DNA from: AP-15 sp963814805
GTDB taxonomy: Bacteria; Pseudomonadota; Alphaproteobacteria; ATCC43930; CGMCC-115725
Assembly (NCBI GenBank): GCA_963814805.1
Contig: CAWFER010000025.1
Location: 1-64,000, forward strand
Reading direction: 5' to 3'
DNA length: 64,000 bases
Made by a program: the position numbers and the translations under genes. The notes beneath the pieces are model-generated. The model was not told where the DNA came from, made no database searches, and saw only the letters and a list, made by a program, of their open reading frames with translations. Shown here one piece after another: positions 33,733 through 43,882 of the stretch (position 1 is its first letter; every line of letters begins with the position of its first letter).

Positions 33733-34742
33733 TCCACCGGCCGCGCAGATTCTTTTCCGGCCTGGGCCGCGGCAAAGAAGGCGGCGAGTAAGGCGCGGCA
33801 GGCCGCGCTCGGGGTTTGCCTGCCGGCCACGACTGCCTCTTCGACCGCGGCGAGTTGGCCGGCGATGGAGGGGACCGCGCGGAAGCATTCGAGGAGGCTG
33901 TCGTCGATCTCGGACCACAGCGCCGCCCGGGCCTGCTCGCGCCGCCGCCGGGTCCAGCCCCCGGAGGCTTCGAGTGCGGCGCGAAACCGTGCGACGTCGT
34001 CCCAAATCTCGGCGACGCCGCTGCCGTCGAGGGCCGACACCGCCCGCACCGGAACCCGCCATTCCGTCAGCGGCGGCCGGATCAGCTGCAAGGCTGCGGC
34101 GTAATCGGCGGCTGCGCGCCGCGCCGCCGCGGCGAATTCGCCATCGGCCTTGTTGACCAGCACCAGATCGGCGAGCTCGACGACGCCGCGCTTCAACCCT
34201 TGCAATTCGTCGCCGGCCGCCGGCGGCAGAATCAGCATGAAAAGGTCGACGATTTCGGCGACCGCGGTCTCGGCCTGGCCGATGCCGACGGTTTCGACGA
34301 TGACCGCATCGAACCCGGCCGCCTCGCACAGCAGGATCGCCTCGCGGGTGCGCCGGGCGACGCCGCCGCGGCTGCCGCCGGCCGAGGACGGGCGGATGAA
34401 CGCATCGGGATGCCGGCCCAATTCGGCCATGCGGGTCTTGTCGGCGAGAATGGCGCCGCCGCCGCGCTTTGACGCCGGGTCGATGGCGAGCACGGCGATG
34501 CGCCGGCTGCGGTCGAGGCCGTCGCGGCCGAAGCGTTCGATAAAGGTCGATTTGCCGGCGCCGGGCGGTCCGGAAATGCCGATGCGGGTGCTGTCGCCGG
34601 TTCGCGGCAGGATCGCGGCCAACAGCTCTTCGGCTTCGGCGCGGTGGTCGGGCCGGGTCGATTCGGCCAGGGTGATCGCGCGGGCCAGCGCGCGCCGGTC
34701 GCCCCGCTCCAGCGCGCGCCGCAGGGACGAGGCTGTGTTCAC
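33729..34742 (-). CDS. meaB: MeaB/ArgK-type methylmalonyl-CoA mutase-associated GTPase
   Basis: G3E-class GTPase of 337 residues that protects and reloads B12-dependent acyl-CoA mutases. Motifs are the P-loop GPPGAGKST, the AIDPASKRGGGAILADKTRM block specific to MeaB/ArgK, the Walker B region VIVETVGIGQ, and NKAD for guanine recognition. GTG 34742 is chosen because it overlaps the response-regulator stop (GTGA) and begins where the family begins. No mutase gene is in the window, so the partner is elsewhere. Confidence 0.92.
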   Translation of the reverse strand: MNTASSLRRALERGDRRALARAITLAESTRPDHRAEAEELLAAILPRTGDSTRIGISGPPGAGKSTFIERFGRDGLDRSRRIAVLAIDPASKRGGGAILADKTRMAELGRHPDAFIRPSSAGGSRGGVARRTREAILLCEAAGFDAVIVETVGIGQAETAVAEIVDLFMLILPPAAGDELQGLKRGVVELADLVLVNKADGEFAAAARRAAADYAAALQLIRPPLTEWRVPVRAVSALDGSGVAEIWDDVARFRAALEASGGWTRRRREQARAALWSEIDDSLLECFRAVPSIAGQLAAVEEAVVAGRQTPSAACRALLAAFFAAAQAGKESARPVD

Positions 34743-35158
34743 CCGCCTCGGGCAGGAAAATAGGAGCCGTCTTGATGCTTGCGGCGCACGCACTCGATCG
34801 ACGCCATGGTCAGGATCTGCTCGACCACGCCCATCAGGTTTTGCAGCTTGAACGGCTTTAAAAGATAGTGCCGGCCGCTCTGGTCCAGCCGCTCGACATG
34901 GCGGTGATCGCCGGTGGTCAGCACCACTCCGCAGCCTTGAGCATGGGCGATTTCGCCGAGCGCAATGCCATCCCGGTCGCCGGGCTGGGTCACGTCGATG
35001 ACCGCGATGTCGTAATCGTCCCGGTCGAGCGCGTCCTCCATCGCCGGACCATTCTCGACCGTGTCAAATAGGTACCCCTCATCCTCGAAAGCGTCGGCCA
35101 ACAGCTCGCGGACATAACGGTCGTTCTCGACGATCAACACCTTGCAAATCCGCGCCAT
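34739..35158 (-). CDS. Single-domain response regulator
   Basis: A CheY-like receiver of 139 residues with no output domain. The acidic pocket follows KVLIVENDRYVREL, the phospho-accepting Asp is in IAVIDVTQPGD, the Thr is in GVVLTTGDH, and the conserved Lys is in YLLKPFKLQN. ATG 35158 is preceded by AGCAGGA and starts at the receiver; the frame upstream is rejected. It is translationally coupled to meaB. No histidine kinase is nearby, so its partner is unknown. Confidence 0.87.
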   Translation of the reverse strand: MARICKVLIVENDRYVRELLADAFEDEGYLFDTVENGPAMEDALDRDDYDIAVIDVTQPGDRDGIALGEIAHAQGCGVVLTTGDHRHVERLDQSGRHYLLKPFKLQNLMGVVEQILTMASIECVRRKHQDGSYFPARGG

Positions 35159-35202
35159 TCCTGCTTCCCGTGGCCTGCGCCCGATGCCGCCTTTCTGGCG
35201 GA

Positions 35203-37047
35203 TCACTCCGCGGCGAGCGCCGCCTCGCGCCGCGTGGCTTCCTGCTGGCGCGACCACATCAACGCATAGACACCGCCGCGCCGCAACAGCTCGCGGTGCC
35301 AGCCGCGCTCGACGATCCGGCCATGATCCAACACCAGGATTTCGTCGGCGTCGATCACCGTCGACAGCCGGTGGGCGATGACCAGTGTGGTCCGCTCGGC
35401 CGACAGCTCGGCGAGGTTCGCCTGGATTTCGCGCTCGGTTCTGGTGTCGAGGGCCGAGGTCGCCTCGTCGAACACCAGGATCTTCGGCGCCTTCAAGATC
35501 ACCCGCGCGATCGCCACCCGCTGCTTCTCGCCGCCCGAGAGCTTCAGCCCGCGCTCGCCGACCATGGTCTCGTAACCGTCCGGCAGGCCCGCGACAAAAT
35601 CGTGGATGTGGGCGAGACGGGCCGCTTCCTCGACCATGTCGCGCGGCGCGCCCGGCCGGCCATAGGCGATGTTGTAATAGATCGTGTCGTTGAACAGCAC
35701 GGTGTCCTGCGGCACGACCCCGATCGCCCGCCGCAGGCTGTCCTGGGTCACATCGCGGATATCCTCGCCGTCGATCTCGATCGCGCCCCGATCGACGTCC
35801 CAGAAGCGGAACAGCAGACGCGCGATCGTCGATTTGCCGGCGCCGCTCGGGCCGACGATCGCGACCGTGGCGCCGGGAGGCACGCGGAAATCGACATCGT
35901 CGAGGATCGGCCGGCGCGCGTCGTAGCGGAAATCGACATGGCGGAAGGCGAGCGCGCCGGCGCCGGACCGCGAGCCGGGCGCGCGCCGGGCCGGTCCTCG
36001 ATCTCGGGCCGGACCGCCATCAGCGCCGTCATCTGCTCGAGATCGGTCATTGACTGCTTGACGTTGCGATAGACGACGCCGAGGAAGTTGAGCGGGGTGT
36101 AGAGCTGGATCAGATAGGCGTTGACCAGGACGAAATCGCCGACCGTCATCCCTTGGCCCGCGACCCCCTCGCCGGCCAGGATCATGACCCCGACGAGACC
36201 GGTGGCGATGATCGCGCCCTGGCCGAGATTGAGCAGCGAGAGCGTCGTCTCGCTGCTTGACCGCGGCGCGTTCATAGGCCTCGAGCGCCGCGTCATAGCG
36301 GCTCGCCTCATGCGCCTCGTTGGCGAAATATTTGACCGTCTCGAAATTGAGCAGACTGTCGATCGCCTTGGTGCTGGCCTCGCTGTTGCGCTCGTTCATC
36401 TCGCGGCGAAAGCGCACCCGCCAATCGGTCACCAGGAAGGTGAAGCCGATGTAGAGCAGGATCGTCGTCAGGGTGACGGCGGCGAACCGCCAATTGTAAA
36501 GCCGCCACAGGATGCCGCACACCAGCAGCATCTCGAACAATCGTCGGCAACACGTTGAACAGCATGAACGACAGCAGGAAATCGATCCCGGCGGTGCCGC
36601 GCTCGATCGCCCGCGCCAGGCCGCCGGTGCGGCGTTCGAGGTGAAAGCGCAGCGCCAGCGCTATGGACATGGGTAAACGCCGACAGGGACAGCCGGCGCA
36701 CCGCGCGCTGGGTGACCGGGGCGAAGACCGCGGTGCGCAATTCGTTGAAACCCTTGCGCCATGACGCGGGCGAGCCCGTAGCCGACGATCAGCACGACCG
36801 GCACCGCGATCGCCGCCTTCGCCGGAGTCAGCGCGTCGACCGCGTGCTTGTAAAGAAACGGGACACTGATGCTGACGAGCCGGCCGGCAACCATAAAGGC
36901 GACCGCCAGCGCCACCCGCGCCCGCAGCCCCGCCGCTTCGCGCGGCCACAGATAGGGGGCGAGCGAGCGCAACGCGCGCAATTCGTCCCTGAGCCGGCCC
37001 TTCTGCCGCGGCGGACCGGGCGTCACCGGCCGCCCGCGCCGGCTCAT
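35203..37047 (-). pseudogene. Atm1-type ABC transporter (membrane plus ATPase), multiply frameshifted
   Basis: Heavy-metal/Fe-S-linked ABC exporter of the Atm1 class. The corrected protein is about 610 residues: six membrane helices (from SLAPYLWPREAAGLR), the Atm1 signature NFETVKYFANEAHEASRYD, then an ATPase with Walker A GPSGAGKST, LSGGEKQRVAIAR and Walker B ILVFDEATSALD. Coding jumps frame near 35980, 36255, 36537, 36661 and 36751. Most breaks are repaired by removing one base (for instance GGGTTT to GGTTT). The start ATG 37047 overlaps the MFS stop. Either a heavily decayed gene or, more likely, local sequence error. Confidence 0.8.
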
Positions 37048-38258
37048 TGCGCCGGACCCGGCCGCGATCCGGGCTCGCCCTCGGCCAGCGGGGCGCCGCC
37101 GAGCCCGCGAAACAGGTGGAGGGCCAGCACGAAGGCGAGGGCGATCAGCGACCACGCCGAACAAAAACGGGCTGTCGCGACCGAGATCGGCAAACGCCAC
37201 CCCGGCCAGCGCCGGCCCGATCACCCGCGACAGGCTGCCGACCGATTGCGACACGCCCAGCACCTCGCCCTGCTCCTCGCGGCCGGCGCGGCGCGAGATC
37301 AGGCTGTTCAAGGACGGCTGGGTCAGCCCTATGCCGAGCGCCAGCCCGCTGACGGCGATGCCGAGCCACGGCACATCGCGGGCGAACGGCAGCGCCAAAA
37401 GTCCGAGCCCGATCAGGGCGAGGCCGCCGAGCAGCAGGCGCTCCTCGCCAAAGCGCTTGGCCAGGCGGCCGATCAGCCCGCCTTGCAGGATCGCCGACAG
37501 CACGCCGACATAGGCGAATACATAGCCGACCTGCTCCGGCCCCCAGCGGAACTGGCGCATCGCCCACAGGGCAAAGGTGCTCTCCATCGCGGCAAAGGCG
37601 AGGATCACCAGAAAAAAGATCAGGATCAGCCGCGACAGCACCGGACGGCGCAAGGTCCCGAGGATCGCGCCGATCCGGCCGCGGCGCGGCGCCAGCCCGC
37701 GCTCGGCCGCGGTCCGGCTCTCGCGCAGCAGGAAGACCACGCCGCAGAGCGCAGTCAGCGACAGGCCGGCGGCGAGCCAGGCCGGGGCTGGCGAGATTGG
37801 CGGTGGCCGGATCGTTGCCGGCGAGAAACCCGCCGAGCGCCGGCCCGAAGATAAAGCCGAGGCCAAAGGCGGCGCCGATCATGCCCCATGCCCTTCGCCC
37901 GGTTCTCGGGCGTCGTAGTGTCGGCGATGTAGGCCTGGGCGGCGGCGATGTTGCCGGCGCAGGCGCCGGCCAGCGCCCTCGCGGCGAACAGCATCCACAA
38001 TGCGGTGGCGCTGCCGAGCCACAGATAGGCCAGGGCCGAGGCGGCCATGCTGGTCATCAGCACCGGGCGCCGACCGATCCGGTCGCTGAGCGCCCCCCAC
38101 AGCGGTGCGGCGAACAGCTGAAACAGCGAATAGGTCGCCAGCAGCAAGGTCACCAGCTGCGGCGCCGCGCCGAACCGCACCGCGTAGAACGGCAGCAGCG
38201 GGATCACGAGGCCGAACCCGACGAGGTCGACAAAGACGATGAGAAACAGGGTCGGCAT
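37044..38258 (-). pseudogene. MFS transporter (TetA/multidrug-like), frameshifted
   Basis: Twelve-helix MFS protein of about 400 residues after correction. It starts PTLFLIVFVDLVGFGLVIP, carries motif A in WGALSDRIGRRPVL, and motif C-like GLGFIFGPALGGFLAG. The wording resembles TetA-class tetracycline/multidrug antiporters, but the substrate is unknown. The frame changes near 37885 (CCCC run), 37785 (GGGG run) and 37155. In each case one extra base explains the break. Its stop overlaps the Atm1-type ABC start as ATGA, so the two were an operon. Confidence 0.78.
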
Positions 38259-38392
38259 GACGCCCGCCTGATATCGCCCACCGGCCCCGGCAGGGCAAGG
38301 CCCTCGTTGCCGCAGCGGCGGCTCGCCGGACCGGCGCATTCGGACGGCGCCGCCTCGCGCGTATCGCCCGGCCTTACGGTGCTAGCGTATGC

Positions 38393-39241
38393 TTATGAGC
38401 GCACCGCTGGCAGCTTGGAGGGATCGGCGGTATTGACGCAGGTCGGGTGACCGAAGCCACTGGCGCTCTGGCTCAAGGTTCCAACCGGGTTCAAGAGGCC
38501 GCCCTCGGCGGCGGGCTTGATATCGAAGATGATGTTGTCCGGGTGCGCTGCATCGGCCCCCGGCACCACGCCAAGGGTTCCCAAATGATCGAGATTCAAC
38601 AGATTGCGAACCCGCCAGGCAACAAAGTGGTCGGTGCAGGATTGGTCGCCGCTGACCCCCACGCCGCCGACTTTTTTGCCGCCGGCGACATAGAGCGCCA
38701 GCCCGCCGCCGAAGACGTTGACGCCGCCGACCCGCTGACCGACCAATGGGTCGTGCGCGGTGCCAAACCACATCGCGTTGCCCTGATAGGCGATTTCCGG
38801 ATCGACTGGGTTGCTGTGCTGCAAGCCATAGAGACTGCCTCCGGGCTGCACGGCCGAGTATAGGTTTGCTGTCGATAACGCGAGGCCGGTCGGAAACAGG
38901 CTGGTTCCCGGCGTCGCGCCGTTGCTGAGGCTGAAGTCGTTCGCGGTGTTTGCCTTTTGCGCCGAGATGATGCGGCTGCCCAGCCATTGATCCGTGTATT
39001 TTCTGCCCGAAAAAGCGACCGCGCAGACCGTGCCGTCATTGGCGACTAGGGTCGCCCACATGTTGAACCCGAGCCCGCCATTGCCCGGATTCGCCACGGC
39101 GGCTTGCAGCGCCGTCGCGAGGGCGGCTTGTGTGGGCAGGCCGGCACAGGCGGAATAACCATCGGCGATGGCCGCCGGGGCCGCCACCAGCGAAACCCCA
39201 AGGCCGATCACGCCGGCAACGACCAAATGCTGGATTTTCAT
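38393..39241 (-). CDS. Secreted GlcG/HbpS-like heme-binding-family protein
   Basis: Exported protein of 282 residues. The signal peptide is HLVVAGVIGLGVSLVAAPAA. The HbpS/GlcG domain covers most of the mature part, with TLVANDGTVCAVAFSG near the start, YVAGGKKVGGVGVSGD near the middle and the typical conserved Gly-rich stretch before it. The family includes extracellular haem-binding proteins and proteins of unknown role. Four cysteines may form disulfides. ATG 39241 is preceded by GGGGAG; the frame's earlier ATG adds an unlikely extension. Confidence 0.75.
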   Translation of the reverse strand: MKIQHLVVAGVIGLGVSLVAAPAAIADGYSACAGLPTQAALATALQAAVANPGNGGLGFNMWATLVANDGTVCAVAFSGRKYTDQWLGSRIISAQKANTANDFSLSNGATPGTSLFPTGLALSTANLYSAVQPGGSLYGLQHSNPVDPEIAYQGNAMWFGTAHDPLVGQRVGGVNVFGGGLALYVAGGKKVGGVGVSGDQSCTDHFVAWRVRNLLNLDHLGTLGVVPGADAAHPDNIIFDIKPAAEGGLLNPVGTLSQSASGFGHPTCVNTADPSKLPAVRS

Positions 39242-39763
39242 GTTTCTCCCCACCGGTGAGGGGGCGGACCGCGGCAACTCGCACCGCGGCGCTCCCCATT
39301 TTGCGGCACGTAGGACCAGCCTACGAGCAGCCGATTTGCTATCTCAACGCGGAGAACTTAGCAGAAATTATCGGATTCGGAACGGGATCGCGATTGCGGC
39401 GCCCGAATTTGAGTCTTGGCGCCATCCGCTTTTTCCGTGATCGGCGAAAGCGTCACGAAAGCTGGCGCCCAGGGCCTCATGGCGCGAGAAGAGCAGCTGT
39501 GGCGGCGATGCTCTCGCGGGACCCTCGCCGCCAAGGACCACCGCCGTTTGCGGAGATTCTGGCGTTCATCGCCGATCTCGGACATGCCGGCGCCATCGAC
39601 GCCGCAGGAGTGCGCAGACTGCCCATGGGCTTTTCAAGGTTAATGCTGCGCTGCCGCATTGACGTTGCCCAGGGTCAGCCATAAGTTCCGGCGCGGGATA
39701 TGGCCCCCGGACGGGTCGGCTCGATTTATTACGGCCGGCCCCAATTTATCAAGGAATGGCGTG
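39242..39763. other. Intergenic region before serC
   Basis: No gene is supported here. Short frames exist but their proteins look like shadow reading. The region divides the minus-strand HbpS-like gene from the plus-strand serC operon, so it must carry the serC promoter; no convincing -35/-10 pair or riboswitch was found. Confidence 0.4.
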
Positions 39764-40921
39764 ATGAAGCCGACGCGGCGCCCGCGTAACCCCTGTTTTT
39801 CGTCGGGCCCCTGCGCCAAGCGGCCGGGCTGGTCGCCGCCGGCGTTGGAGGCGGCGCTGGTCGGCCGCTCGCACCGCTCCGGGATCGGCAAGGCGCGGAT
39901 CGTCGAGGTGGTCGAGCGTTCGCGCGCCATCCTTGGCGTTCCTGCTGACTGGCTGGTCGGAATCGTCGCCGCTTCGGACACCGGGGCGGTCGAGATCGCG
40001 CTGTGGTCCCTGCTCGGCGCGCGCGGCGTCGACATGCTGGCCTGGGAGAATTTCGGCGAAGGCTGGGTCGAGGACGTCAGGCAGCTGAAGCTCCAGGACG
40101 TTCGGGTGCTGCACGCGCCTTACGGCAAGCTGCCCGAGCTGCGCCAGGTCGATTGGGCGCGCGACGTGGTGTTTCCGTGGAACGGCACGACCTCGGGGGT
40201 GCGGGTGCCGAATGGCGAGTGGATCGCCGCGGATCGCCAGGGGCTGGCGATCTGCGACGCGACCTCGGCGGTCTTCGCGATGCGGCTCCCGTGGGACCGG
40301 CTCGACGTCGTCACCTGGTCGTGGCAGAAGGCCCTGGGCGGCGAGGCGGCGCACGGCATGCTGGCCCTGTCGCCGCGCGCGGTCGAGCGGCTGGAAAGCC
40401 ACACCCCGCGCTGGCCCATGCCCAAGCTGTTCCGACTGACCTCGAAGGGCAAATTGATCAAGGGCGTGTTTCAGGGCGAAACCATCAACACGCCGTCGAT
40501 GCTGTGCGTCGAGGACGCGCTCGACTCGCTCAAATGGGCCGAAGCGGTGGGCGGGCTCGACGGGCTGATCGCCCGCTCCGAGCGCAACCTCGCCGTGGTT
40601 GCCGGCTGGGAGCGGCGCACGCCATGGGTCGAGTTTCTGGCCGAAGACCCCGCGACCATTTCCTGCACCTCGCCGCAGCTGACGATCACCGATCCGTGGT
40701 TCGCCGCGCTCTCGCCCGAGGAGCGCTTCCAGACGGTGCGGGCAATGACCGCCCGCCTCGAAGGGGAGCATGCAGCCTACGACATCGCCTCTCATCGCGC
40801 CTCGCCGCCGGGCCTGCGGATCTGGACCGGGGCCACCGTCGAGGCCGACGATGTCGAGGCGCTGACGCCGTGGCTCGACTGGGCCTGGGACGAGCAGCGC
40901 GCAGCTGCGAAGGCGGCTTAA
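39764..40921 (+). CDS. serC: Phosphoserine aminotransferase
   Basis: PLP enzyme of 385 residues converting 3-phosphohydroxypyruvate plus glutamate to phosphoserine, the second step of serine synthesis. It belongs to the alphaproteobacterial/archaeal-type SerC (PRNPCFSSGPCAKRPGW at the start). The PLP Lys is in VTWSWQKALGGEAAHG, and FPWNGTTSGVRVP contacts phosphate. ATG 39764 fits the family start better than upstream options. It is followed after 135 bases by serA, giving both early serine-pathway enzymes in one unit. Confidence 0.94.
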   Translation: MKPTRRPRNPCFSSGPCAKRPGWSPPALEAALVGRSHRSGIGKARIVEVVERSRAILGVPADWLVGIVAASDTGAVEIALWSLLGARGVDMLAWENFGEGWVEDVRQLKLQDVRVLHAPYGKLPELRQVDWARDVVFPWNGTTSGVRVPNGEWIAADRQGLAICDATSAVFAMRLPWDRLDVVTWSWQKALGGEAAHGMLALSPRAVERLESHTPRWPMPKLFRLTSKGKLIKGVFQGETINTPSMLCVEDALDSLKWAEAVGGLDGLIARSERNLAVVAGWERRTPWVEFLAEDPATISCTSPQLTITDPWFAALSPEERFQTVRAMTARLEGEHAAYDIASHRASPPGLRIWTGATVEADDVEALTPWLDWAWDEQRAAAKAA

Positions 40922-41056
40922 GCTCAAATAATACTCTAGCGCCAAGGTCGCGGAGGTTGGCGCGATGGACGCAAAAAAAAGTTCGCTCCGCGCTGCTGTG
41001 CGTATCCTTCGCGGCCTTCGCGTTAAAATTCTGCCCTCTCGCAGGAAGAAGTGAAA

Positions 41057-42649
41057 ATGCCAAAGGTGCTGATTTCCGACGATTTGAGCCCGCGGGCGGC
41101 CGAGATCCTGGCGTCGCGCGGCATCGAAGTCGACATGCTGCCGGGGATCGGCGCTGACGAGCTCAGAACCCGGATCGCCGATTATGACGGCCTCGCGGTG
41201 CGCTCGGCGACCAAGGTCACCGCCGAGCTGATCGCCCGCGCGCCCAAGCTCAAGATCGTCGGCCGCGCCGGGATCGGCGTCGACAATATCGACGTGGCGG
41301 CGGCGACCCAGCGCGGCATCGTCGTCATGAACACGCCCTACGGCAACTCCACTACCGCGGCCGAGCACGCGATCGCGATGCTGTTCGCGCTGTGCCGGCA
41401 GATCCCGGCGGCCGACCGCTCGACCCAGGCCGGCAAATGGGAGAAATCGCGCTTCATGGGGGTCGAGCTGACCGGCAAGACGCTTGGCGTGATCGGCTGC
41501 GGCAATGTCGGGGCGATGGTCGCGGTGCGCGCCTTGGGGCTGCGCATGAAGGTCGTGGCCTACGACCCGTTCCTGTCGGCCGAGCGCGCCGTCGATCTCG
41601 GCGTCGACAAGGTGGCGCTTGATGATCTGCTGGCCCGCGCCGATTTCGTCACCCTGCACACGCCCTTGACCGACGCGACCAGGAACATCATCGACGCCGC
41701 GGCTCTGGCCCGGATGAAGCGCGGGGTGCGCCTCGTCAATTGCGCCCGCGGCGGGCTTGTCGTCGAGGCGGATCTGGCCGCCGCGCTCGACAGCGGTCAG
41801 GTCGCCGGCGCCGCGATCGACGTTTTTGTCGAGGAGCCGGCGCGCAAGAACCCGCTGTTCGGCCGTGATAATGTCGTCGCCACCCCGCATCTGGGCGCGG
41901 CCACCGCCGAGGCCCAGGAAAATGTCGCGGTCGAGATCGCCGGGCAGATGGCCGATTTCCTGCTGACCGGGGCGGTCTCCAACGCCGTCAACGTGCCCTC
42001 GCTCTCCGCCGAGGAGGCCAAGCGGATCAGGCCCTATATCAACCTCGCCGAACAGCTCGGCAGCTTCGCCGGCCAATTGACCGAGAGCGGGATCGCCGCG
42101 GTCGCCGTCGAATACGAAGGCGCGATCGCTGAGCTCAACGTCAAGCCGTTGACCGCAATGGTGCTGACCGCCCTGCTGTCGCCCCAGCTGGCCACCGTCA
42201 ACATGGTCAATGCCGCGGTGATCTGCCGCGAGCGCGACATTCGCATCAGCGAGACCAGGCGCGCCGAGCCCGGCGATTACCAGACCCTGATCCGGGTCGT
42301 GGTGACGCCGAACGGGCCGCCGTCCGAGCGCCGCCCGCGCGAGGTCGCCGGCACCTTGTTCGGTGGCGATAAGCCGCGTCTGGTCTCGGTCGAGGGTATC
42401 CCGCTCGAGGCCGAACTCGGCGGCAACATGCTGTTCGTGCGCAATCTCGACAAGCCGGGGTTTATCGGCGCATTGGGCCAGGCGCTGGGTGCGGCCTCGG
42501 TCAACATCGCGACCTTTCACCTCGGCCGGACTGCGCCCGGCGGGGCGGCGATTGCGCTGGTCGAGGTCGACCAGGCGCTGACCCCGGCGCTGCTCGACAC
42601 CGTGCGCGGCCTGCCCAACGTGATCCAGGTCAAGGCTTTGCGGTTTTAG
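41057..42649 (+). CDS. serA: D-3-phosphoglycerate dehydrogenase
   Basis: First committed enzyme of serine synthesis, 530 residues. The NAD-binding domain carries GVIGCGNVGAMVAVRALGL. Catalytic residues are Arg in NCARGGLVVEADL, Glu in FVEEPARKN and His in ATPHLGAATAEAQE. An allosteric-substrate-binding domain follows, then a C-terminal ACT domain (from NLDKPGFIGALGQALG) for serine feedback. ATG 41057 is chosen; a GTG six bases earlier is also possible. The length is that of long-form type I SerA. Confidence 0.95.
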   Translation: MPKVLISDDLSPRAAEILASRGIEVDMLPGIGADELRTRIADYDGLAVRSATKVTAELIARAPKLKIVGRAGIGVDNIDVAAATQRGIVVMNTPYGNSTTAAEHAIAMLFALCRQIPAADRSTQAGKWEKSRFMGVELTGKTLGVIGCGNVGAMVAVRALGLRMKVVAYDPFLSAERAVDLGVDKVALDDLLARADFVTLHTPLTDATRNIIDAAALARMKRGVRLVNCARGGLVVEADLAAALDSGQVAGAAIDVFVEEPARKNPLFGRDNVVATPHLGAATAEAQENVAVEIAGQMADFLLTGAVSNAVNVPSLSAEEAKRIRPYINLAEQLGSFAGQLTESGIAAVAVEYEGAIAELNVKPLTAMVLTALLSPQLATVNMVNAAVICRERDIRISETRRAEPGDYQTLIRVVVTPNGPPSERRPREVAGTLFGGDKPRLVSVEGIPLEAELGGNMLFVRNLDKPGFIGALGQALGAASVNIATFHLGRTAPGGAAIALVEVDQALTPALLDTVRGLPNVIQVKALRF

Positions 42650-42706
42650 CCGAGGCCGCCCGCGTTTGTCCGTGTGCTGTTCGCCGGCGTGGTGCAAACT
42701 GCGGCG

Positions 42707-43870
42707 ATGAGCGAGCTTCCGCACCCGGCGCTGCTGCCGGCCGGCATGCATGATTTGCTGCCGCCCGAAGCCGAGATCGAGGCGCAGGTCGTCGCCCGGC
42801 TGATGGCCAACTTGGCCGCGCACGGCTATCAGCGGGTCAAGCCGCCGCTCGTCGAGTTCGAGGAGACATTGCTGTCGGGCGCCGGCGCGGCGATGGCGAA
42901 CGCCACCTTCCGCACGATGGATCCGGGTTCGCACCGCATGATCGGGGTGCGCGCCGACATGACCCCGCAGATCGCCCGCATCGCCGCCACCCGCCTCGGC
43001 AACGCGGCCCGGCCATTGCGGCTGAGCTACGCCGGCCAGGTGCTGCGGGTCAAAGGCTCTGAGATCCGGCCCGAGCGCCAGATCGGCCAGGTCGGCGCCG
43101 AGCTGATCGGGGCGGCGGGGTGCGCCGCCGATGTCGAGGCGATCGCGACTGCCGGCGAGGCGCTGGCGGCGCTCGGCGTGCCGCATTTGTCGGTCGACAT
43201 TACCTTGCCGACCCTGGTTCCGGCGGTGACTGAGGCCTACGGCATCGCCGGCGAGCGGGCGGCGGCCTTGCGCGCGGCGCTCGACCACAAGGACGCCGCG
43301 GCGGTGGCGGCGCTGGCCGGTGAGGCCGGAGCGCTTTTGGGCCGGCTGTTGGCGGCGGCGGGGCCGGCCGCGGCGGCGCTCGCCGCTCTCGATCGACTCG
43401 ACCTTCCGGCGCGGGCGCGCACCGAGCGGCTGCGGCTTGGCGCCGTGCTCGACGGGCTCGCCGCCGCGGCGCCCGGGCTCAAGGCGACGGTCGACCCGGT
43501 CGAAAACCGCGGCTTCGAATATCATACCGGGATCAGCTTTACCTTTTTTGCCGGCGGTGCGGCGGCGTGCGGTTCGAGCGGCGAACTGGGCCGCGGCGGC
43601 CGCTATCTGGCCGGCGACCCGGCCCGACCCGAACCGGCCACCGGGTTCACGCTCTATACCGACGCAATCCTTGGAACCTTGCCGCAGACGCCGGCGCCCC
43701 GCCGCCTGCTGCTGCCGCTCGGCGCCGACCGCGCCCATGGCGGCAGGTTGCGGGCCAAGGGCTGGATCACCGTTGCCGCACTCGAACCCGCCGCTGATTG
43801 GCGGGCGGAAGCGCGCCGCCTCGGCTGCAGCCACGTCCTCGAGGGCGGCGAGAAGCTGGCGCTCGGGTGA
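42707..43870 (+). CDS. hisZ: ATP phosphoribosyltransferase regulatory subunit HisZ
   Basis: HisRS-like paralogue (387 residues) that activates the short form of HisG at the first step of histidine synthesis. Class II synthetase-like features are LLPAGMHDLLPPEAE at the start, RTMDPGSHRMIGVRADMTPQIARIA in the core, and GFEYHTGISFTFFAGG near 270-290. The HisRS anticodon domain is missing, as expected for HisZ. ATG 42707 is used. It lies between serA and purA, a common alphaproteobacterial arrangement; hisG is not in the window. Confidence 0.92.
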   Translation: MSELPHPALLPAGMHDLLPPEAEIEAQVVARLMANLAAHGYQRVKPPLVEFEETLLSGAGAAMANATFRTMDPGSHRMIGVRADMTPQIARIAATRLGNAARPLRLSYAGQVLRVKGSEIRPERQIGQVGAELIGAAGCAADVEAIATAGEALAALGVPHLSVDITLPTLVPAVTEAYGIAGERAAALRAALDHKDAAAVAALAGEAGALLGRLLAAAGPAAAALAALDRLDLPARARTERLRLGAVLDGLAAAAPGLKATVDPVENRGFEYHTGISFTFFAGGAAACGSSGELGRGGRYLAGDPARPEPATGFTLYTDAILGTLPQTPAPRRLLLPLGADRAHGGRLRAKGWITVAALEPAADWRAEARRLGCSHVLEGGEKLALG

Positions 43871-43882
43871 GGGAGAAGCCCG